Source: Monarcha castaneiventris obscurior (Eukaryota > Chordata > Aves > Passeriformes > Monarchidae). From it: a DNA stretch of 64,000 nt. Location: assembly GCA_026261815.1 (NCBI GenBank), contig JAMPIT010000059.1, positions 17,160,001 through 17,224,000 of the forward strand, given 5' to 3'. Below are positions 12,084-24,769 of the stretch, piece after piece. Made by a program: the position numbers and the translations under genes. Numbering within the stretch: the first letter of the stretch is position 1; each line of letters opens with the position of its first letter. Below the pieces are notes generated by a model. It was given only the letters and a program-made list of their open reading frames with translations, was not told the origin of the DNA and ran no database searches.

Positions 12084-12980
12084 ACATAATCAAGTTTGCT
12101 GATGACACCAAGCTGTGTAGGGCAGTCAACATGCTAGCTGGAAAGGATGCCATCCAGGGAGACCTTGACAGGCTTGAGAGATGGGCCTGTGTAAACCCCA
12201 TGAAGTTCAACACGACCAAGTGTAAGCTCCTGCACATTGGTCAGGGCAATCTCAAGCACAAATTCAGTCTGGATGGAGAAGGGGTTGAGAGCAGCCCTGA
12301 GGAGAAGAACGTGGGCGGGTTGGTAGACGAGAAGCCTGACATGACCTGTCAGGGCACACTTGCATTCCAGATGGCCAACAGTATCCTGGGCTGCATTAAA
12401 AGAAGGATGAGCAGCGGGTCTGATTCTACTGCTGTACTACACTTTTGTGAGACCCTGTCTGCAGTACTGAATCGAACTCTGGGGCCCCCAACATTAGAAG
12501 GATGTGCACCTATTGGAGTTGGTCCAGAGAAAGGTCATTAAGATGTTCAGAAGGATGGAGCACCTCTCCTGTGAAGACAGGGGTTGTGAGAGAGTTGGGG
12601 TTGTTCAGCCTGAAGAAGACAAGTCTCTGGAGGGACCTTACAGCACTTTCCAGTACCTAAAGGAGGCTACAGGGAAGATGGAGATGGACTTTTCACTAGG
12701 GCATGTAGTGATAGGGCAAGGGGGAATGGCTTTAAACTGAAAGAAAGTAGTTTTTGATTAGATATTAGAAAGAAATTCTTAACTATGAGAGTGGCAATGC
12801 ATTGAAACAGGTTGCCCAGAGAAGTTGTGGATGCCCCATCCTTGGAAATGTTCAAGGCCAAGTTAGACAGGGCTCACAGCAACCCGGTGTAGTGGAAAGT
12901 GTCCCTGCCCATGGCAGAAGGGTTGGACCTAGATAATCTTTAAGGTCCCTTCCAACCCAAACCTTTCTGTGATTCGATGA
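12084..12980 (+). mobile_element. CR1 LINE 3' portion with reverse-transcriptase remnant
   Basis: Roughly 0.9 kb of the 3' end of an avian CR1 retrotransposon. An open frame running 12017-12541 encodes the back half of the reverse-transcriptase domain: the catalytic FADD motif lies at residues 27-30 of that frame (coded from about 12095). It is followed by the family-typical stretch with KFNTTKCKLLHIG near residues 62-74. The frame then shifts, and homology continues at nucleotide level through a G+C-rich section (about 12484-12650) into the 3' UTR. The element ends with the motif GGTCCCTTCCAACCC (near 12945-12959) and an ATTCGATG-like terminal octamer. It is 5'-truncated, frameshifted and inactive. 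CR1 elements copy themselves by target-primed reverse transcription and do not leave reliable duplications. Confidence 0.92.
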
Positions 12981-14275
12981 CTATATAAATGTCTACCTCA
13001 TTATACAGATAATATACATAATACAGTCAGCCACCTGTCCTTTATTTGCAGCTCTTCCTGTTAAAAGCCATTTCGCAATACACTCTGACTCCTAATTTGT
13101 ATGTCTTAAAGCACCTTTCATGGGAAACATTGACCACATTATCAGTAAAAGGGATATTTCAACTATGCTATCTTTTGTTGTAACAAGTCAGTGGTTGTGC
13201 TCTGATTCTTGTTTTATCTAAGAAATTAGGGTTTGCTTATTTTTCCTGTGAGATGTTTTATTTTAATGTTGATCACAGATGTCCCTATGAACATTAGTTA
13301 CCTGAAAAGTTTTGGCATCATGACTATTTTCTATTGGCATTGCTTGACAATTCTATTCCTCCTAGAACATTCCTTACACTACTTTGGTGTTGGTGCATAT
13401 ACACATTGTATAATGCATTGTATCAAAGTATTAAATGTTAATTGATTTTAAATAATGTTATTTCTAGGATAGCAAATAAATTCTTGATGGTGAAAAAAAT
13501 AAAATGGATAATAAAGAGAATTTAGTCTGCAGCTGGATGCTTGGGCACAGTAATGACAGTTTTGAATCTATTAGATTATGAGTCATAGTGTTTTACATCT
13601 GTGATTACATTCAGGTGCTAGAAAAAATCAGGCAGGGAGGAAAACAGTGGAAAAAAGAAAGAATTGAAGAACCTGACATCTGCAGAGGGTGAGGAAGGAT
13701 CTACAGAGAATTGTGTTTCTGTCAGTAAAGAATTATTGCATGACAGCAGACCATAAACTGCAAGGTAAGAACCTTTACATTTTTCGGTAACTAAAAACAC
13801 AGTTGTGTCTGTTTCTGATACTCAGAGACAGACTTTCCTGTCACCAACTATTTTCTGTGAACATATGTCAAGTGCTGCTGAAGGTATCAGCATAGCAGTC
13901 TGAAAAAATCTGCTTTGAAACAAAAGCATCAAGTGTCTTATTCTTTGTAAACACAATATCACAACAAGGCTCACTAAAAGGCATGGCAACTTTTGTAAGA
14001 CAGCATAGGAAATGCATCATTTATGAAAGATAAAGAATTAAAAGGAGGTTGTATTTTGAACCTCTTTTTGTGTTTTCACAGAATATACAAAATTCTGATT
14101 TTTATTCACTCAATTATTTTTAATTTCTGGTAACTCAAAATTTTGAACTTGGCTGAAGTTTCAGTTTATGTGTTAACTGTTTATAGTTATGTAAAGATGT
14201 TACAAAAATCACAAATGACAATAATTTTCATTATTTTAACTTTACTTTTACTGATGAACTGCAATGTAGTAGTAG
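12981..14275. other. Non-coding stretch, no gene recognised
   Basis: AT-rich unique sequence between the CR1 copy and the AAT microsatellite. Open frames here are under 75 codons and carry no recognisable domain. Confidence 0.65.
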
Positions 14276-14277
14276 TA

Positions 14278-14282
14278 ATAAA

Positions 14283-14315
<33 letters not shown>
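14278..14315. repeat. (AAT)n microsatellite
   Basis: About eleven consecutive AAT/TAA units with slight variation at both ends. It explains the isoleucine runs seen in overlapping frames on both strands (14143-14355 + and 14187-14390 -), which are artefacts. Confidence 0.95.
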
Positions 14316-14317
<2 letters not shown>

Positions 14318-17300
14318 TTAAAAATACATCCAAGCCCCAGATGCCATGTGTGTGAACTGTTGCAACCTTCTGTGTTTTAACATGCTCCAATCAAAATAAG
14401 TTCAGGTGATCTGTGAAAATTTACCTGATAAACTCTAGTTCACATAACAAGAAAGACTTTCATGATACTGGGCACAATGAACTCTAGACAAACTATTTTA
14501 GATCTATGTGGTCAGCCTTGTTCGCAGTGCCATATTTCCTGCTCAGCCTTAGGCAAAATAACTCGTACACCTAAATTAACAGGATAGTCGCTAAACCTTT
14601 GCAGTCACTCGGTGAAGAGAACCACAGTCTGCCAAAATGCAATTCACAGCAAGGGACCAAATTAGATACTCTAAATCATTTCTTGAGAAGCTATTCTTTC
14701 CCTGGTTGTGTCTGTAAAGAGAGACTCAGTAATGTTTCTTGGGATAGGAGTGCTGAACTTGTCCTGGTTTCATGATGGGATATAACATAGCATGCATCTC
14801 TTCCTTTCCTAGTTATCCCAATATATATGCTAAGTATTTTTTATTATTTTAGTAGAATAAATATGTCACTCAGGATATCCCTCAAAATAAAGAGTTGAAA
14901 TGTTCAACTTACTAATTCTACAAAGAGAATCATATTACGAATACATGGAACAAAACCCAGTGAAGTTCAAAAGAGCATTTTTACATCCCTTTTCCACAAA
15001 ATGTGAAGGATTCTTGAGAAGAAAATCAAGACTAGAAAAAGACTCCAGGGAAACTCAGCAAAGACATTCATTTGTTTAGTATGCTTTATTTTGTTACATG
15101 AGTACTATTGAACACTTCAATAAATAGACATATATTCTTAGGTGACTAAGTCTAATTCTAAAATGAATAAGTCTAATATCTAAAATGAATACTGACTTGC
15201 TCTCATAAAAGTTGTGCACTAATTTAGCTTCTGAATAACGTCTCCATAGAAGCTAATTTTTTTTTAAGTTCTTAATTTTCAATTTAACTCACTTTTATAT
15301 CTCATTTTCTTTTTGATACTTAATTCTGGTTATCTGAAACTAAACTCCAAAATAAGTTGCAAATTTTGAACATTTTGTAAGACCTAATAGTCTGATTTTA
15401 TAAGGCACATTTGTTTCCACTGACAACCAGGAAAGCCTGCAAAAAGCCCCACAAGCTCACTCATCTCGGAAAACAAATCTAGCATTTACTTCACAATCAC
15501 TATGTGGGACATGACCATCTCCATCAAATATCTGGAATTCAAGGATGCATTTCATAAAGATTCAGACAGGTCCTTGTAGTTACATTCCAGTCTGAACTAT
15601 GTCCCAGGGAAGGACATCACTGTTCTTTCTATGAGATTGCTACATTTGTATTTTATTGCTTTGAGCCTTGGAGGACAAGATGACAGATATCTAAAAAATA
15701 ACAAAAAATGGACAAATGGATTATTTGTCTGAACTCAGCCTAGAAATGCTCCAGAAGTAAATCCACTGAAATTTTCCTTATGGATGTTTTCTCCATAATT
15801 TCACTGAATTTTTTTCTACCTGCATATTTATCAAAGAGTTTAAATTTTGGCTGTTGCAATATGAAGAATCTCACAGCTTAATGATGATCTTAAAAGTTTA
15901 AAATGGTTTAAGTGAATGTTATTTATGTAATAACATGAACTCTTTAAAGAAACTAATCTCTAATGGAAATAATTCTCTCAGGTTCAAGGTCTATGATACA
16001 TTTTCCCCAAGCTGTGTAACACATTCATGCCAACAGAGGGATAAGGCTTTACTAAATTTTTAGGGGAGAAGACATCTGATAATGCTGAAATATCATCCCT
16101 ATAAAAAAGTCTTCAGCTACAGCTTGCAAGTACCTCTCTAACACATCAGGTAGAAATAAAGACAATTTGTCATCATAGCGGTCATGAGCAAAAAGTTGTT
16201 TCAATTGCTCTCATTCTGGAGTGCTCAAAATCCGATTCTAAACAGATTTTATACACCTATAGAGACCCACCAGTTTAACTATTATTTGATAACTCTACCG
16301 TAAAAATCTTATGAATTTTATACATCATATCAAAGCCCAGGACTCTGATTTGGTATAATTCAAGTTTACAGGAGATTAATAGGCTTTGGGTTCAAGCCTA
16401 TGACCCAGGCACAAACTGTTCTAAAGCTAAGATCTCGCCTCCCCACTTAACAAGTCATACAGTTCCAAAACTATCCACTGGGATAACATGCTTGCTAACA
16501 GGAAAATTAGTGCCTTCCACAACATCATTGGTTATCATTGGTTATCGAGAATTGTGAACAGAAGGTGCCTGTCTATAAATCTGACATAACCACTTGAATT
16601 GAAGTCAGTATAAGCAAAATAAAGTGACTGTGTCAGCAAAACACCTTATTTGTTTAAGGAATAACTTATGTATTCCAGACTTAGAATGAAGCGCATGACA
16701 CATTTCATTCTTTTCTCTCACAATAATAAATAAAATACATTTAGTAAAATGGTGGACTTGGCTGAACAAATAACAAATAATAATGATGATGCCTGCAGAA
16801 AAATCCATAAAACCTAATTATTCTGGCTTTTATCCAGCATATATAAAAAGCTGGAAACATATTTCTTTGCTGAAGCAAGATGTTTCTGACAAAAAAATAT
16901 CAATAACTTTATTGAGATATTTAGGTAAGATTTACTTCACATGTGAAATGTAATTCCTCAGAAATTTATTTAGCAATACATTTTGCTGTCTTGATAAAAC
17001 TACTTTGAAACACCAAACTTTTTAATGGAAATACTTTACATCAGAGGACAATATCAAAAAACAGAAGATGGGGTACAGTAGGAGCCAAGAAATAGCACCA
17101 CAGAGAGAGTATAGTACATATGAATACTGTATGGTAAACCTTGATTTTATTAGACATAACACAATTGTAAATTAGTAGAAGTTTAAAAAGAGGGAAGAAA
17201 AAGGAAAAAAACCCCTTGGTTTTTGAAAGAGTCCAACCAATCAAGAAAATGTATAATTTTAAGAATTTATAAACTAGAAGTTGACAGTAATTTTCTCAAG

Positions 17301-18858
17301 CACTCAGACACATTGCCCCTTTATATTACTGTGCTTTATGAATTATGAATTTTGGCTGATGAGGAGGCCTAAGGGTGACAATGGAGCTTCAGTGTCAGTA
17401 ATGCATTGTCATTTCACGCTGTGTGAGTTCCTACTATACCTAGATGGATTTTTCAAGCTTAAATAATGTTACTGACTGCCAAAGATTTTATTAAGAGGTC
17501 TGATGATATTATATGCTCTGCTGGTAAGATACTAATCCCTATTAACTAGAAAAGGGTCAAATACTTTGAGAGATTGCCAGGGCTTTTTTTTTTCTGCCAG
17601 GGGTGTTCAGATGTAATTATACTCCCCCACCATAATTCACCTATTTTGAGTCAGATAGTGGAATAGAAAAACATTTTTCCTGCATCAAGAAGAATGAAAT
17701 TTGAGTAGAAAAGACAGTTGTTCTGTGAGGTTTTACATGGCTCCTGTTGCCAAGGTAACAATTTCTTTTGGCTTTGAAAGGTTTGGTAATGGTTGCCCTA
17801 GCTACATCTTGGGCAGCATATAACAAGAGGGGCTATTTATCTCATGTAGTTATATAAATATATACAAAAACACACTTGCCCTCACATTAGGGAGGGACAG
17901 ATTTAGTAAACCTAAATGACGGAAATGCTGAAGCTAGGAAAACATTCTGAACAACATTCGAGGAATGCGCTGATAATAGAGCCACTGACACTGGCTTGAG
18001 TCAATCCATCCCATACCTGAAAATATGATGTTCAAATATTAAAAAGAAAAAATAAAAAGGAAGAAAAAAATAAAGTGTAAATTAGAGATCTCATCCACTT
18101 ACCTAATCAGGTACTTAATATTTGAAGTGTAGATTCAAAAAATGATGAAGAATACAGAATACTTACAATTTTGAACTTGTGGAAATAAAATCTTTTACCT
18201 AAGAACTTCTGACTAAATTTGAATTGGAAAATCAGATCTATTATTTTAAATATAACTTTAATATTTTACTGATATATCACAGTAAAACATTATTTGAATT
18301 AAAATGGAAAAGACAATTCCTAAGGATGGACTTTTAGATATAGGAGGTGAGCAAAGCAATGACGAAAGACACCAAGTAGAAATTCATTAGCTGATTGAAA
18401 AATTGATTGATTGTACTGGATCACAAATGAAGAAAGTTTTGCAGGTGCTGATGGGGATGAAAACTGCTCCAGGAATATCAAAGTAACATATTTTTTCAAT
18501 GTAGAAAATACAAATCCATTTAAATGAGGTCTTCAAATGGCATGCAAAGTTAGGGCAAGGTAGGGATAACAGCTGGAATACAAAAGCTTCCATAAATATC
18601 AGGTTCAAAAGCTGCAGTGACAAATCAAGAATAGTAAGAAACAAAGGCAAGAAAAAAGAGGACACTGGGTATAAGTATAAAAGGAAGAAATGTCTGTACT
18701 ATAAATGTCTGTAGTTCCTCTAGCTAATGTTTGGATGAGTATCACAGAGTCTACCTTCTTAGAACAAAAGCATATTACATGAACACCAGATTTGTGGAGG
18801 AAAAGGAGCCTGATTTTTTGTTTTCTTCTTATGAAGAGCACAATGGTCACCCCAGATA

Positions 18859-18860
<2 letters not shown>
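14316..18860. other. Non-coding stretch, no gene recognised
   Basis: AT-rich unique sequence. Only a 21/22-bp tandem duplication (15148-15190) and a small ATCATTGGTT duplication near 16528-16547 stand out. No recognisable gene or transposon. Confidence 0.65.
15148..15190. repeat. Tandem duplication, 21 and 22 bp units
   Basis: Two adjacent units begin with AAGTCTAAT and end with CTAAAATGAAT (15148-15168 and 15169-15190). They differ by one inserted base and one neighbouring change. A slippage duplication in AT-rich DNA. Confidence 0.85.

Positions 18861-18892
<32 letters not shown>
18861..18892. repeat. Poly(A) tract, 32 A
   Basis: Thirty-two uninterrupted A followed by GAGAGAT. No retrotransposed gene body or SINE is recognisable upstream, so it is treated as a simple mononucleotide repeat. 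It creates phenylalanine runs in minus-strand frames, which are artefacts. Confidence 0.95.
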
Positions 18893-18895
<3 letters not shown>

Positions 18896-19437
18896 AGATA
18901 ATTTTAAAAACATCTTCTGTATCTTGTAGATTGATGTATTTTCTGATTTTCATTTATCCCACTGAGATTTAAAATTACCAAGGTGAAATGTTTGCATATG
19001 GAGGGTTTTATTTTCACTGAAAAAAGCAAAATATACAAAATATCCACAGTTTTCTCCTATACTTAGACTTAAAATCTAATTATCCTTTCAAAAAAGTCTT
19101 AATGAAAAGAAATGTCATATAGTAGATGCTTAAGGAACATTGTTTTCTTTCCTTGTGAGGCTTTACTGAGTATGCAAAACAATATTGATTTTAAAATGAA
19201 ATTATAAAAAAATTCTCGTTCTTATTTGATTTCAAAACACATAAAAGTATCTTAAAAAATTAGAAAAAAAGGCATGACTCATATAGTAATTTCAGCTCAA
19301 AAATGGATGAGTGGCAGTAAGTCAGAGAAAGCGACTATGTATTTCAACTGGTTTTAATTCTATATAAAATATTGCCTGTCATTATTATGAAGAGCAGCAA
19401 TGTGTAACCCTGAAAGGAATTTTGTTTTGCCACAAGT
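18893..19437. other. Non-coding stretch, no gene recognised
   Basis: AT-rich sequence between the poly(A) tract and a CR1 tail; nothing recognised. Confidence 0.65.
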
Positions 19438-19787
19438 GGGACTTTTTACAAGGGAATGCAATGATAGGACAAAGGGGAATGCCTTTAAACAGGAAAAGGT
19501 TAGTTTTAAATTGGGCGTTTGGAAGAAATTATTTAAAGTAAGGGTGGTGATGCACTGGAACAGGCTGCCCAGAGAAGTTGTGGGTGCCCCATCACTGGAA
19601 GTGGTCAAGACCAGGTTGGACAGGGCTTTTTTCCTTTTTTTCCTGTGTATTTGCATACCAGGTGAATTTATTTGTTTGTTATGTCTAGTGGAAGGTCTAG
19701 TGGAAGGTGCCCCTACCCATGACAGAGGGGTTGGAGCTAAATGGCTTTTAGGGTCCCTTCCAACCAAAATCACCATATGATTCTGTG
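19438..19787 (+). mobile_element. CR1 LINE 3' tail interrupted by a 54-bp foreign stretch
   Basis: Nucleotide resemblance to the 3' end of the CR1 copy at 12.7-12.98 kb is clear: GATAGGACAAAGGGGAATG, then the AACAGGCTGCCCAGAGAAG block, the GTGCCCCATC block, the GGTCCCTTCCAACC motif and an ATTCTGTG terminus. About 54 bp at 19629-19682, T-rich and unlike CR1, replaces the short stretch expected after GGACAGGGCTTT. It is followed by a perfect 12-bp tandem duplication of GTCTAGTGGAAG (19683-19694 and 19695-19706). The 126-codon (+) and 138-codon (-) frames over it are not genes. The two CR1 copies probably belong to related subfamilies. Confidence 0.9.
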
Positions 19788-22700
19788 CTCAAGAAAATGG
19801 TTCTTTTTCCTCTACAGCCAAAAGAAATCTTTGGGGTTTGTGGTTTTTTGGGGGTTTTTTTGGGTTTTTTTTAACTTCTTTTGAGTTTGCTTTCTATCAG
19901 TGATGAGCAAATAAAGAACTACGCATTCATCTACTTTCATGATGTGCTGTCAAAAAGAAGCAAAATTGTAACTGAAATAATATTATTCAATATTAATACA
20001 ATTAATCATGGATATAAGACATAAATTGTGAAGATATGAACTTTTATTTTTCTGAAATACAAATTCACCTCTATCAGCAGCTCCAGCCAATCAGACTTGA
20101 GACAATATATTTGCTTAACGAGAAAACCCCAAACAACAAAAAAAGTCAAAAGAAAACAACCAACCAACCAACCAAACTCAAATATTAATTTGGATACTAA
20201 ACCTTTGGAAATACCTTAACACAGAGTTGAAATAAAAGGTTTACAGCATTCAGGGAAAAAAAATTGAATCTGTGAGGCTAAGTCAGTTTTAGAAGACCAG
20301 CTGCCTGTTCTGAGTCTTAGTCAAATATTCAAAGGTGCTCATATAGAATGAACACACTGTATCTGTAGTATTATCATAGAATAATTAATGCTGAGCTTCT
20401 TTTAAACTGAGATTCAAACAGGAAACAGGAATATTTCACTGCCCTAAAATAATCTAATGAAATATTAAATAATCTACATAGGATTTTAAGAGGTATTTAA
20501 GGAAAACAAGCTTCTAAATTTACAAATATTTTGATCATTATCTTGTTTCTCTCTGTGGTAAAAGACAATATTAGCAAAACACTTTAAATATTATATAGTT
20601 CTGAGCTAATAACTATGTTTTATTATGCCTTTTTTCCATCTGTCTAGTAATTATTTTGACCAGTAAACCAACACTAAGATCATCATAACAAACCAGGTGG
20701 ACTTCCAGAATACATTCTCCTTAAACAATATAAGCTGCTTGACTCTACTGCTTATCTAAGTCAGCTTGCATGCGAATATTTAAAACATTCTTTTGCTTTG
20801 GTTTTCTTTGCACTTTATTACCTATGGCAAACCTTCTTTACAACTGAGGGAGATTATACACTTTTAGCTTTTAGAATGAGGCACACACTGGGGAAAAAAA
20901 ACAAAACAAAAAAAACCAACCAAACAAAAAAAACCAAAAACCCAAGCTTTAAACTTCACCAGGCACAAATGAATATTTTTTTCTGGGGACATATGTCACG
21001 CCAATGCCTTTGCCCATTCATTGAGTCAAATGATACTTTTTATTTCACCTTAAGTGGAAGGAAATGGTCTCCCTTAGACAGGAACAATGTTACTTCTTTA
21101 TGGCTGCACATTATTGATTACTGCATGGGGAAATATTACATCGCTCATTTGAAGAGCTCCTCTCAAATGAATAGGACTCTTCTGCTACACTAAAATATAG
21201 ACTCAAAAAAAAGGCTGAGGCACATTTTCCAATTCTGGATTAAAAAAATACATCTGAATGTTTTTATCCTTATTGTAGGCAATAAACTGTATTGTAACAC
21301 TTAAATCAATTCAGTATTCTGACTCAAACAAGTGTCCATTCGCCTAAAATAAAATAAGGAAGAAAAAATAAATACATAGAATTCAAACCACCACTTCCAA
21401 GAAGTGGACAGGATTTGATATACATCACTGCCTATCTACAAACAACATTTGATTTAAAGCCACTAGGTGTCAGCATATAAGTATCCCTAAAGAGATTTAT
21501 CTGCCAGAAAAAAAAACAAATATGCAAGATGGTAGGTGGTCGATGATTCCCTACAAAGCCATGGAAGAAAGTTGTAAACTCAGGCTCACTGATAAATATT
21601 AGAATGATCGAGGAATATTTTTCCACATGATAAATGAGTCTGGAATGGCACCTTCTGGTTTTTGATAAGATACTCTGGATATTCTAACTTGTACAGACCT
21701 TTAGTGGTTTGACTTGAAAATAAATGAGTTCCCAACTGAAACCATCTGATAAGAGCAGGTGGTCTTGTTGTCATGAGACACCATCGAACAGATTCTTCAT
21801 AGTGGCATGTTTGCTGGGCTGCTTAGTCCTTGTACTGGAATTTCTTAACAGCAATCAAGTTATTGTCTAGTAGCTTTCTGTTGTCACTAAGACCCTAATG
21901 GAGCCCCGCAGCGATGATGACAAGAGCCCAGAAATGAGGGACAAATTTAAGTCATTTATCTCACTAATGATCTGTTATTAAAGTAGAGCTAACAACTCAA
22001 AAAAGCAGGATGCTTAAGGCAGGTAATACTGCTTTAACAAAACACTGAAATGACAGTGTACTTCCATCACTGTGGACTGCTACTTTTGTGCTTCTTCTTT
22101 ATGTGCAAGGAAGAGTCCAGGTGTCTGACAGGGCACAGAGTATGTGACCAAAACTGATTAGTACTCCTGACTCATCCCTAGCTTTCAGCTATTGACGGAC
22201 TCTTGGCATGTCCCTTCCTGTAATTCACTTAAGGTTCTTTGTTATGTTATTTTTTTAATAAGGAGTGACATTTCCTTGAATTTACATGATACTGTTTATT
22301 GGATATACTGTAACTATCTAATGAAAACTGTAGATACACCTCAAAGAATTCAGAAAGCATGTGAAGGGTTTTAATACCTATTTAAGTATGATTAATGAAG
22401 TATCTAAATGACACACTAGTTTGGGAGTGATCTACATTTCATAGCCACACTTGCACAGAGCCATAAAGATTGTACACGGATGTTAAAAGTGTTGGGTGTG
22501 TATTTTACTCCTACTGTTTTCTGCATAAATGTCCAGACTGTGTGACTAATCATAGTGAAGACATTCTAGATATAAATAGGGTGGCTCACGCTGAAACATG
22601 TCATAAATGTCTCCATTTTTGTTCAAGTATAGGGGATGCTTTTAGGTAAGGAGCAGCAGATTGATGAGAAAATAGATAAAATATATCTAGCATAAACTGT

Positions 22701-24701
22701 AGCTCATCTATTTAATCTTCTAACATGTATGGTAAGGATGTAAACTAGACTGTCTCCCAAAACTGGTAAAAAAGAAACACATGAGGAGAGGTATAGAGAG
22801 CATGAGAGTACATGCAGCTCTGATAGGTGAAGAAAAAAGAGAGAAAATAGCTAGCGTCTTTGGCAGCTTGGGATGAAAATCAGACAGAAAGTCACAGCAG
22901 CTGTATTTTTTCCCCCCTCATGTTGACCAGAACTATCCGTCAGTGTTGTGCCTCTTAAGTGATTTACTGTGTATGTGTATAGTAAATTCAGCAGTATGAG
23001 AAGTACTTGGCCCTCTGTCCTCAAGATATCAGGTTGTCCTAATGTCCCTTGCTCCAAGAAATAATTCAGAACAGTTGCCTTACAGAATGAAGCCATGTAG
23101 CACTGATTGATGATACCGATCTACAGAGAAACTTTTTAAAGTGAATTGTGGTTTTCAGGCAACAAATTAGCTTTTCTTTTCCAAAATTTTCTTTAAACTT
23201 CCCCACCCTTAAACACAAGGATACAGGCAACATTTTTTTTCTCCCACTGGAGAAACACTGAGAAATAAAAGTGTTCTCCTAGAAAAGGCTTTTGCACTTC
23301 TTTCTGCTTCTAAAATATGCTGCTATGCCATTGTCCTTATGTAAAGTTATTTACAGAAGTCCAAGTATTGCTCTAAAAAAGCTTGAGTATCAACAAATTG
23401 AGCCCACAAAAACATAATGGTTCTGAAGAAGTTTGTTGAGAGATCTCCTGTCCCAGGGAGACTCCTGAAGGCAGTTGTTGGCACAGTGTATTATATATTT
23501 CAATGAAGTATCAGAGAGGGGTAGTTTTCCTGTCTTGCATCTTTCAGCACAGAACCAAAATGGATGAGAGGATTCACAAGATTCTGCAGTTCTTTTGAGG
23601 TAACAGCAGAAACCTCATTTGACATCCACCTTCAGAATGACAGCACCTGAAGCGCTGTGAAGCTTGCAGAGTAATGCTCTGCAAACAAGATGTGAGAAGA
23701 GCCTCCTGCCATCCTCGGGAAGTGCCTCACAGCCCCGACCCCACTCTGGCCACCAGCCTCACTGCCCTGACCTGCTACACTGAGTGCCCGACCTGCCTGG
23801 CACCTGCGATGTCACCTCACCTGGAAATGGCCAGTCTGCAGCCTCCCTTGGCCAAGCTTTGCTTGTTGGGGCCCACTAGTGGGACTGTGCCAGCAGGGAA
23901 AGGGAGTAGAGGGAAAGAGAAATGAAGGTTAAGGATAGGAGCAGAGCAGGGAGGGGAAAGGTGTGGATGTACAAGAGAGCTGTCAGCCTGAACTGACCCC
24001 CGACAAGAAGTAAAAAGATCTAAAAGGCAAAGAATTGATCAGAGCAGCTGAAGTAAGTCATATTTTGCAGGCTACATGCAAGACAAAACGGTGTCCTGGT
24101 TGATGTGTCATTCATTGCATGTCTTGGTTCTGTCACAGAAACACAGATTGCTGTGTCTGCCTTAACAGTTTTTCTGTATCCATGGAAGATAAACTCATTT
24201 AAGTAAAGCTGGTTTAATGAGGACATTAAAAATATAGGGCAACATGCACCCTGCAGAAGCCTAGTAGATCTGGAGGTAATTGCCTTGGAACTTCTGGATG
24301 AAGATGCCTCTCTTCCTTCCCCACCCTGCATTTCTGGCCGCTCTCATCACTGCTCAGCTCCTGAACCGGGAAGCAGGAGTGCAAGTGGGGATGACTAAAG
24401 ATGGCAACTTTTTCTACTAAGAGGACAGGGCTGCTGCTGTCCACTCCATTCCATCTGAAAAAGTCAGGAGAAGAAGATAGATGACAGCAGCTTGAAGGAA
24501 ATGAGTATGGCAGGGACGTTATGAGTGTATTACTCAAATGATCAGGTGTGCTTGGCAGGGATATTTTTAATGTGCCTTAACCCTTGACTTCAGAGTTCTG
24601 AAGTGATTCTGTTTCTTAAAGACCAAATAGCTTGATAGTGATAGAGGTATATATCTTAGTTGTTTTTTTAATTTTTTTTAATCTGTGTCAGCAGCTGCAA
24701 C
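19788..24701. other. Non-coding stretch, no gene recognised
   Basis: Mostly AT-rich unique sequence with several homopolymer and A/C-rich low-complexity patches (for example 19838-19872, 20160-20175 and 20894-20943). A patch around 23670-23930 is noticeably richer in G+C and open on the plus strand (23674-23925), but the peptide is low-complexity proline/threonine/leucine and unrecognised. No splice-consistent gene was found. Confidence 0.6.
20894..20943. repeat. A/C low-complexity tract
   Basis: Runs of A broken by single or double C (AAAAC and CCAA units). It accounts for the lysine/asparagine/threonine run in the overlapping plus-strand frame 20798-21193. Confidence 0.9.
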
Positions 24702-24769
24702 ACATACATACATACATACATTCATTCATACATACATACATACATACATACATACATACATACATACAT
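24702..24769. repeat. (CATA)n microsatellite
   Basis: Tetranucleotide array of about seventeen CATA/ACAT units. It is interrupted once by a TTCATTCAT variant near 24720-24729. The longest uninterrupted block lies at 24729-24769. Confidence 0.95.

Noticed and set aside
12017..12541. The longest open frame (174 codons) as a host gene
   Set aside because: It is a fragment of CR1 reverse transcriptase, with the FADD motif and family-typical downstream residues, truncated and frameshifted.
14143..14390. Poly-isoleucine membrane-like peptides on both strands
   Set aside because: Caused by the AAT microsatellite.
18605..18953. Poly-phenylalanine frames on the minus strand
   Set aside because: Caused by the 32-base poly(A) tract; no gene context.
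19360..19780. Overlapping 138-codon minus and 126-codon plus frames
   Set aside because: Both translate the CR1 3' untranslated tail and its inserted stretch; neither resembles a protein.
23674..23925. G+C-rich plus-strand frame as a coding exon
   Set aside because: Proline/threonine/leucine-biased peptide without recognised domain or good splice sites; might be a lncRNA exon, but there is no support.
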